Below are positions 58,740-64,000 of a DNA stretch of 64,000 nucleotides, piece by piece; position 1 is the first letter of the stretch; each line of letters begins with the position of its first letter. The DNA is from BM003 sp963783695 (GTDB lineage: Bacteria; Pseudomonadota; Gammaproteobacteria; Steroidobacterales; BM003): the NCBI GenBank assembly GCA_963783695.1, contig CAWAOM010000003.1, forward strand, positions 186,001 to 250,000, read 5' to 3'. The notes below the pieces were generated by a model. The model had not been told where the DNA came from. It was given only the letters and a program-made list of their open reading frames with translations, and ran no database searches. The position numbers and the translations under genes were made by a program.

Positions 58740-59843
58740 CTACTCGGCTTCGGCCTCCAGCGGGGCGAGCAGGTCGGCCATGCGCTTGCCGAGCTGCGCA
58801 ATCCTGAAGTCCGCGACGGCGAAGCTCCAGCCACCGAGCCGCTCGCTCAACTGCACAATCGATTGCTCAGGGTCGTTGTCATTCTCGATCCCGGCAGCGG
58901 CGTTGTCGCTATCCGCGGCGGGTGTATCGTCTGCAGCGGTTGCGGCGGAGCTGAATCGCGTGGCGAGCGATTCATCGTAGGCGAAATCAAAAGCGGCCCA
59001 GGTCTGGTCCTCGTCGCGAGAGGTCTCGATTTCGATTACGCGGCCGTCAAACAGCTCGTAACGTGCCACGGTAACGCTACCCGGCTCGGGCGCGATGCGG
59101 GCGCGGACATCTTCGAATTCAAGACCGCTCAGCGCGGCAGCGATGCTGTTGGCCGCGGACTCGGAACTCAGTTCGCGCCCATCCGGCACTTGCTGCACCG
59201 TGAACGTCGTGTCGGCGCGCGCGGATTTTTCAACGCGCAACCGCTCGCCATCGGCATGTTCGATACTGACTGCGGCAACGTCGGCTGCCGCGATGTCCAG
59301 CAGTTCCCGTCTGATCCAGTCGAGCGGGGCAGCGGCAGGCTCGAGTTCGGCACTGACCAGAAGCCCTTGCGGATCGCCATCGCGGCGGACATAAGTGCCA
59401 TAGCCGTCAAACGCGATCTTTCCCACGATCACACGTAGGGTCTCGGCGGCGGTTACGATTTCCAGGGCGGTGCTGGCGGCCTCCGGACTCCCCGGGTCCT
59501 CAACGCCAAGCCGTGCGTAGAATTCCGGTTTCGAGGTCTTTTGCTCGATAATCGTCGCGTTGGCAAGTTCCAGCAGCGTGTTGCGCAACACCGCGCGATC
59601 AGCCGGGAAGCCGTCCTTCTCCAGCACGACCCAGTCGTTCTCGGTCCGTTCAAGCGTGACGGCCGTGGCGCCGTCAGCGCCGATTACACGCAGTACGGAG
59701 ACTGCATTCAGCTGATCCCCGAGGTTCGGCAACAGGCGCTCGCCGTCGGACTCCGAGGGCGAGTGGTCGGGGTTCAGCAATAACGCGGCACCGATTGCAG
59801 CGACCGCCAGTACAGCGAGGATCAGGAGTTGTCGGGCTTGCAT
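58740..59843 (-). CDS. DUF4340 domain protein of the Gld-type ABC cluster
   Basis: The 367-residue protein has one N-terminal membrane helix (about residues 6-23) and a long periplasmic part with DUF4340-like beta-rich sequence (NDWVVLEKDGFPADRAVLRN, LVIVGK-type strand VIVGKIAFDGYGTYVRRDGD). It is the last gene of a leftward operon with ABC ATPase, GldF-like permease and GldG-like protein, and DUF4340 proteins are commonly found in this position. It ends in an acidic, Glu/Ala-rich tail. The function is unknown; participation in the ABC complex is inferred from order and 7-base spacing to the GldG-like gene. Confidence 0.87.
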   Translation of the reverse strand: MQARQLLILAVLAVAAIGAALLLNPDHSPSESDGERLLPNLGDQLNAVSVLRVIGADGATAVTLERTENDWVVLEKDGFPADRAVLRNTLLELANATIIEQKTSKPEFYARLGVEDPGSPEAASTALEIVTAAETLRVIVGKIAFDGYGTYVRRDGDPQGLLVSAELEPAAAPLDWIRRELLDIAAADVAAVSIEHADGERLRVEKSARADTTFTVQQVPDGRELSSESAANSIAAALSGLEFEDVRARIAPEPGSVTVARYELFDGRVIEIETSRDEDQTWAAFDFAYDESLATRFSSAATAADDTPAADSDNAAAGIENDNDPEQSIVQLSERLGGWSFAVADFRIAQLGKRMADLLAPLEAEAE

Positions 59844-59850
59844 CGTTGCG

Positions 59851-61746
59851 CTACCTCTTGCTCTCTGTGCCGCGACGTCGGGCCGAAAAATATGCCAGCC
59901 CCATTGTCAGGAGCAGTGGCAATACCAGGATGTTGAGGATCTTCATCCACACGCCGAGCCGTTCCTTGTCCTGGTTCAAGGTGAGCTGTACGTCGCGAAG
60001 CTCCTTCCGCACCTGCAGCCGTTGTTGCTGGAAGCGTTCGAGCTCGAGGCTTTGCTCATCGGTCAGGATAGCGAGGTCGTCGTCATTGCGGTTGGCCTGC
60101 AAATCGCCAAGCTTGCTCTCTGTCTGGGCCAGCTGTTCCTCGAGGTCCTGGATGGTGCCACGCCATCTTTCGTCCGCTTCGCGCTCGAGCTCCTGGACTC
60201 GCAGGAAGGGGCGAGAATAGGTGGCCCGGCCGCGGATTCCTATCAGGTCATTGCTTCCCGTCAGGTTGTCCAGCGCGTTGATCACGAAATCGCCGTTGCT
60301 GGCCCAGGCGTTGGCCATGCGTTGACCCAGGAACCGGTTGACCTGGACCCAAAGCCGATCGGTCAGAATATCGGTGTCGGCCACCACGATCATGCTTACT
60401 GCGCCATCGGATCTACTGTGATGTTCGCGCTTGTCCACCGATTCGTCGGTTTCCGCGGCGCTGCCAGCCGGCGCGCCGTCCGGGAACGCGGTGCTCAGCT
60501 CGCCGCTGATTCGCGCGGCAAGGACGTAGCGCTCGCCGGTAGCCTGAAATTCGTTCAACAATTCATTGGGATCGGACAGGAAGCGCATTCGGCCCGCCGC
60601 GATCGGCATCGAGTCAGTGCTCGATTCGAGCAGCGGGATCAGTTCGATCTCCGCTTCCGCCGCCTTCGAGACATAACCGATCATCGCCACATTGATCTGT
60701 TCGAGACCTCCGCTGACGACGTCCTCCTGGTCGAGACTGTCACCGGTCAGGCCGAGCATGCCGACATGGCGCACGGGCGCCTCGCCCGGACGCATCGTAA
60801 TACTGAGCGCACGTTCCTTGTCACCGACGATCTGGTCCGGGCTGTATTCGATTCCCCAGGCCTCAAACAGTCTTGCCAGGTCGGAAGACTGACTTGCCTG
60901 CATTGCCGCCATCGGATCGGACGGGTTGGGCGGTCGATCCATTTCGGCCCGAGGATCGACGAAAATCAGCGCCTTGCCACCGCCGAGCACGAACTGGTCG
61001 ATGGCGTACAACGTCCTTTCGCCAAGGTCCTTGGGGTGAACCAGCATCAGGACGTCGATGTCCTCCTCTATCTGGTCGACACTCGTAGCGACCCGGCGCA
61101 TCTCGAACAACCCCTCAATTTGTTCCGCCACAATCCAGGCATCGCGTACGCGCTGGGTCATGGGGTCGAAATCGGACAGCATCGGCAGTTCCGTCATCAC
61201 CCCGATCACGGGGCGCTTCGGGTTGGCCAGCGTGTAAACCAGTTTGGCGAGATCGTATTCGAGAAATTGTTGTTTGTCGGCGTGCATAAACGGAATCGCG
61301 GCGGCGTCATCGACCGCATTCGTTCCGGCAACACCGAAATAGATCGATTCACCGCTGTTGTTTGCCGGGACCGCCTGCAAACCGAATCTCGCGGCAAGGT
61401 CCTCCTGTTCCGAAAAAGGTACCGGATCGATTTTTTGCAGATTGATGCCGGACCCAGCATAAGCGGCGAACTCGTCGAGCATTTCTTCTACCCGGCGCGC
61501 GTAATCGCGCACGGTTGGCAAGTCCGCTGTCTGCTTGTCGGAGAAGAAGTAATACAGGTTTATGGGCTCGTCGATCTCGGTGAGGATGCTCTTCGTCCCC
61601 TCGGAAATCGTGAATAACTTCCCTTCGGTCAGATCCCAGCGCATACCGCGAAGTGTAATGTTGCTGAGAGTAACCACTGCGAGGAACAGCAACGCCAGCA
61701 GCAGCAGGCCCCAAAGGTCGAATGATCGCTTGTGTCCTGTCGTCAT
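59851..61746 (-). CDS. GldG-like ABC transport auxiliary protein
   Basis: The 631-residue protein has an N-terminal membrane helix (about 15-32), a large periplasmic GldG/DUF4350-like domain and a C-terminal coiled coil with a final helix (about 600-621). NITLRGMRWDLTEGKLFTIS and KPINLYYFFSDK-like EPINLYYFFSDKQ, with IDQFVLGGGKALIFVDPRAE, are the family features. In Bacteroidetes GldG works with GldA and GldF in gliding motility or associated secretion; homologues occur in non-gliding proteobacteria where the role is unknown. It is preceded by the permease gene with a one-base gap, so translational coupling is likely. Confidence 0.9.
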   Translation of the reverse strand: MTTGHKRSFDLWGLLLLALLFLAVVTLSNITLRGMRWDLTEGKLFTISEGTKSILTEIDEPINLYYFFSDKQTADLPTVRDYARRVEEMLDEFAAYAGSGINLQKIDPVPFSEQEDLAARFGLQAVPANNSGESIYFGVAGTNAVDDAAAIPFMHADKQQFLEYDLAKLVYTLANPKRPVIGVMTELPMLSDFDPMTQRVRDAWIVAEQIEGLFEMRRVATSVDQIEEDIDVLMLVHPKDLGERTLYAIDQFVLGGGKALIFVDPRAEMDRPPNPSDPMAAMQASQSSDLARLFEAWGIEYSPDQIVGDKERALSITMRPGEAPVRHVGMLGLTGDSLDQEDVVSGGLEQINVAMIGYVSKAAEAEIELIPLLESSTDSMPIAAGRMRFLSDPNELLNEFQATGERYVLAARISGELSTAFPDGAPAGSAAETDESVDKREHHSRSDGAVSMIVVADTDILTDRLWVQVNRFLGQRMANAWASNGDFVINALDNLTGSNDLIGIRGRATYSRPFLRVQELEREADERWRGTIQDLEEQLAQTESKLGDLQANRNDDDLAILTDEQSLELERFQQQRLQVRKELRDVQLTLNQDKERLGVWMKILNILVLPLLLTMGLAYFSARRRGTESKR

Positions 61747-61747
61747 G

Positions 61748-62482
61748 TCAGTCAGCCTTTTTCAAGTCGAGCACGACGGTGTTGGCATACAGCCAGAAGC
61801 CGATCATGGCGGCGAAATAAATAATGTCGCGCAGGTCAATGACGCCTTTCGAAATCGACGCGAAATGGGTCAGGAAGCTGAGACTCGCGATGGCGTCGAC
61901 GAACACCTGCGGGGCCCAGCTGCGGAACAGGTCCAGTACCAGCGGAAACCCGGCCAGCAGGAACACCAGGCATACTGCGACGGTGATCACGAATGCGATC
62001 ACCTGGTTGCGGGTCGCCGCGGAGATACACGAGCCAATGGCAAGGAACGCGCCGGCCATCAGCAGGCTGCCGAGATAGGCAGCAAATATCACGCCATTGT
62101 CGGGATCGCCGAGGTAGTTGACGGTCAGCCACATCGGGAACGTGAGAGCCAGCGCGATCGCGGTAAAACACCACGCGGCGAGAAACTTGCCGAGCACGGC
62201 TTCCATCAGGCTGACCGGCAACGTCAGCAGCAACTCGATGCTGCCCGACTTGCGCTCTTCGGCCCACATTCGCATCGACAGCGCCGGCACAAGGAACAGG
62301 TACAGCCAGGGATGAAAACTGAAAAACGGCAGCAGGTCGGCCTGGCCGCGCTCGTAGAATCCGCCGAGATAGAAGCAGAATGCGCCCGCAAGCATCAGAA
62401 ATATAAAAATGAAAACGTAGGCGACGGGGGTGGCGAAATAACTGGCCAGTTCGCGCCGAAAAATGACTCCGGTGTTGCTCAT
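61748..62482 (-). CDS. GldF-like ABC permease
   Basis: The 244-residue permease has six hydrophobic segments, starting MSNTGVIFRRELASYFATPV, which matches the ABC-2 type GldF family. The region RMWAEERKSGSIELLLTLPV (about residues 72-91) is the conserved coupling segment of ABC-2 permeases. It overlaps the ATPase gene stop by four bases (ATGA) and precedes the GldG-like gene by one base, so the cluster is a tightly coupled operon. The transported substrate is unknown. Confidence 0.93.
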   Translation of the reverse strand: MSNTGVIFRRELASYFATPVAYVFIFIFLMLAGAFCFYLGGFYERGQADLLPFFSFHPWLYLFLVPALSMRMWAEERKSGSIELLLTLPVSLMEAVLGKFLAAWCFTAIALALTFPMWLTVNYLGDPDNGVIFAAYLGSLLMAGAFLAIGSCISAATRNQVIAFVITVAVCLVFLLAGFPLVLDLFRSWAPQVFVDAIASLSFLTHFASISKGVIDLRDIIYFAAMIGFWLYANTVVLDLKKAD

Positions 62483-63414
62483 TGTGCAGCACCTCCGGTG
62501 ATGTCCCGGAAAACCTCGTCGAGCCGACCCGACTCGAGATGTAATTCCTTGAGTGGCCATCCCTCGCTGGCGGCGAGGCCGCTGATGCCGGGCAATAACA
62601 GCTGCTGGGCGGCCGGGAAAGCGGTAAAGCCATCGCCGGATTCATTGCGTTCGGTGTGGGCGACTCCGGCTAAGGCCGCGACCGCAGCCTCGAGTGCGGC
62701 CAGGTCGGCAGCAGGGCCGAATCGCAACGTCACGGCATTGTGGTAGCGGGAGCGTGTGACCAGACCGGCCGGGGTGTCGTCAGCCAGCACGCGACCGGCC
62801 GCGATGATGACGGCGCGACTGCACACGGCCTCGACTTCTTCCAGGATATGGGTTGAGACGATGATGATCTTGTCCGCTGCCATGTCCTGGATAAGCGATC
62901 GCACCTCGTGCTTCTGGTTCGGGTCGAGCCCGTCGGTCGGCTCGTCCAGGATCAGTACCTCGGGATCGTGCAGCACGGCCTGAGCGAGACCGACCCGGCG
63001 TTTGAAGCCCTTCGACAGGGTCTCGATGGTCTGGGGCAGTACATGGCCGAGGTGGAGGCGCTCGATGACATCATCGAGGCGCGTCCGCCGGTTGCTGCCA
63101 GTGAGGCCGCGAATCCGGGCGATGAACTCGAGAAACCCGCGCACACTCATTTCGCCGTAGCTGGGAGCGCCTTCTGGCAGGTATCCGATCCTGGTTTTGG
63201 CCGGCAGCGGGTCCGCGGTAATGTCATGGCCGCAGATCGATGCGCTGCCGCTGGTGGGAGCGATGAAGCCGGTCAGCATCTTCATCGTCGTCGACTTGCC
63301 GGCGCCATTGGGGCCGAGGAAACCGAGCACCTCGCCGGGTTCGACGGTAAAGCTGAGGTTGTCGACGGCGGTCAGATCGCCATAGCGTTTGGTTAGTTTT
63401 TCGGTTTTGATCAT
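62479..63414 (-). CDS. ABC transporter ATP-binding protein (GldA-like)
   Basis: The 311-residue ATPase has Walker A GPNGAGKSTT (about residues 35-44), a Q-loop region, the signature LSKGFKRRVGLAQA and Walker B VLILDEPTDGLDPNQ, followed by the switch His in IIVSTHILEEVEA. A C-terminal domain of about 80 residues (from RVLADDTPAGLV) is typical of GldA/CcmA-type exporters. The ATG at 63414 (MIKTEKLTKRYGD) is the family start; GTG at 63426 would add four residues. It is the first gene of the leftward ABC operon, overlapping the permease gene by four bases. Confidence 0.95.
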   Translation of the reverse strand: MIKTEKLTKRYGDLTAVDNLSFTVEPGEVLGFLGPNGAGKSTTMKMLTGFIAPTSGSASICGHDITADPLPAKTRIGYLPEGAPSYGEMSVRGFLEFIARIRGLTGSNRRTRLDDVIERLHLGHVLPQTIETLSKGFKRRVGLAQAVLHDPEVLILDEPTDGLDPNQKHEVRSLIQDMAADKIIIVSTHILEEVEAVCSRAVIIAAGRVLADDTPAGLVTRSRYHNAVTLRFGPAADLAALEAAVAALAGVAHTERNESGDGFTAFPAAQQLLLPGISGLAASEGWPLKELHLESGRLDEVFRDITGGAAQ

Positions 63415-63536
63415 TGGGTGAATCACCGCAATTGTGAAATTGGGCGCTCCGGCCGCCTGGTGGCCACGGATGCCTGACGAAGGCGCAGTGTTTTAATAAC
63501 TTTGCGGCGAAATTTCAAGGCTTGCACTAAACGTAT

Positions 63537-63569
63537 CGGCCCGGTTGTCCGTCAAGGAAAACCGGGCCG
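63537..63569 (-). repeat. 10-bp perfect inverted repeat between the partial gene and the ABC operon
   Basis: CGGCCCGGTT (63537-63546) pairs with AACCGGGCCG (63560-63569) around a 13-base loop. It lies about 20 bases after the stop of the partial gene (63590, minus strand) and upstream of the ABC operon. Only a weak T-poor tail follows on the minus strand, so a Rho-independent terminator is possible but weak. The rest of 63427-63589 shows nothing else. Confidence 0.5.
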
Positions 63570-63589
63570 GCAGGGGTGGAGTATAACGT

Positions 63590-64000
63590 CTAGTCGCTGT
63601 CGGGCGGGGTCGCGGCGGTATTGGCAGGTTGATCCTCGAGGACCTCGAAGTCACTGTAATCCACTTTGCCATCCAGCAGTTCGATGTAACGCGTTCGTGC
63701 CTCGATGCGCTGACGGAGCGCTTTATTGAAGCCCTCGGAATCGGTAACGCTGCCACGAACACTCGGATTGTAGACCCGCGAATTGGCACTGGCCTGGCCG
63801 AGGCGCGAGCCGGTCGTCGACTTCAGGGTGCGCTCGTCCTCCTCGATGAGTCTGGCCAGCAGCACACGGTCACCGTACTGGGCCTGTAATTGCTGCAATT
63901 GCGCTTTGGCCCGGGTGCGCTGATCGGCGTCGAGCTGGTCCCATACCTGGCCGGCCGCGGTCGTCAGTTGTTCCGATCCCCGCTCCGCCGCCAGCCGCAT
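63590..64000 (-). CDS. Unknown protein, C-terminal part (runs off right edge)
   Basis: Only the last 136 codons are inside the window. The sequence is helical and rich in Gln, Arg and Ala (VWDQLDADQRTRAKAQLQQL), then polar (TTGSRLGQASANSRVYNPSV), ending EDQPANTAATPPDSD. No domain is recognised. The Met codon at the very edge (64000) may be an internal residue, so the true start is unknown. The stop lies about 20 bases before a strong inverted repeat. It is in the same direction as the ABC operon but separated from it by about 175 bases. Confidence 0.6.
   Translation of the reverse strand: MRLAAERGSEQLTTAAGQVWDQLDADQRTRAKAQLQQLQAQYGDRVLLARLIEEDERTLKSTTGSRLGQASANSRVYNPSVRGSVTDSEGFNKALRQRIEARTRYIELLDGKVDYSDFEVLEDQPANTAATPPDSD

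Noticed and set aside
60022..61617. A 531-codon plus-strand frame opposite the GldG-like gene.
   Set aside because: No family match and no ribosome site; the minus-strand gene fits a tight operon.
1..64000. Possible CRISPR arrays, tRNAs, insertion sequences or prophage genes.
   Set aside because: No regularly spaced direct repeats, no tRNA-like cloverleaf with a TTCRA arm, and no transposase, integrase or phage structural frames were found by eye.

Overview
The window is high-GC, gene-dense chromosomal DNA of the kind found in a free-living, probably aerobic gammaproteobacterium. The gene families (YafV-type omega-amidase, MsrA, PpnN, RssA-type patatin, SlyB-like lipoprotein, YdcH-like small protein, TonB, OmpW) and the Gram-negative envelope proteins support this. 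PhaR, phasin and a gliding-type ABC exporter fit a marine or soil lineage near Chromatiales, Woeseiales or Xanthomonadales, but that placement is inference. I see no insertion sequence, prophage, CRISPR array, tRNA or rRNA.

Bases 1-4702 carry branched-chain amino acid synthesis. The start of ilvD runs leftwards, and ilvC-leuA-leuB run rightwards. The ilvC leader contains what looks like a complete transcription attenuator: a 37-codon leader peptide with a Leu/Ile-rich stretch, a competing antiterminator pairing, and a GC-rich terminator. Bases 4856-13758 hold a truncated membrane-protein fragment and several transporters (SulP, OPT, MgtE, MFS), with a FrnE-like oxidoreductase and a Lys/Arg-rich helix-turn-helix protein. 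Bases 13817-18756 hold a palindrome-rich divergent promoter in front of an FMN 2-hydroxy acid oxidase, a diheme lipoprotein, OmpW, a TPR-like membrane protein, and a MaoC-family pseudogene behind a cupin gene.

Bases 18846-27730 mix a methyltransferase, an omega-amidase, a lipoprotein, a 730-residue coiled-coil protein, an exported amidohydrolase, and an overlapping trio of pdxH, an SH3 membrane protein and an FG-GAP repeat protein. Bases 27740-29870 form a polyhydroxyalkanoate (PHA) locus: phaR, phasin and a FabG/PhaB-type reductase, with TGC-N3-GCA palindromes in front of the last two. These look like PhaR operators. ilvE follows at 30014.

Bases 31038-38579 are a leftward run: an ILVBL-like thiamine diphosphate (TPP) enzyme, a family I CoA-transferase, a GCS2-family ligase, PpnN, a small unknown gene and an orphan tonB. 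The adjacent TPP enzyme and CoA-transferase could form a 2-hydroxy acid cleavage route, which is the most interesting metabolic hypothesis here. Bases 38803-58636 are mixed housekeeping and envelope genes: transporters, msrA, a SAM hydrolase, an M23 peptidase, an EF-G paralogue lacking the catalytic His, ArsC, a patatin, an SLC13 transporter with four RCK_C-like domains, a CFA synthase, a REC-PAS-GGDEF-EAL protein, a TVP38 protein, an OYE and an SDR. Bases 58740-63414 form a tightly packed ABC operon (ATPase, GldF-like permease, GldG-like protein, DUF4340 protein). The window ends in a partial unknown gene.
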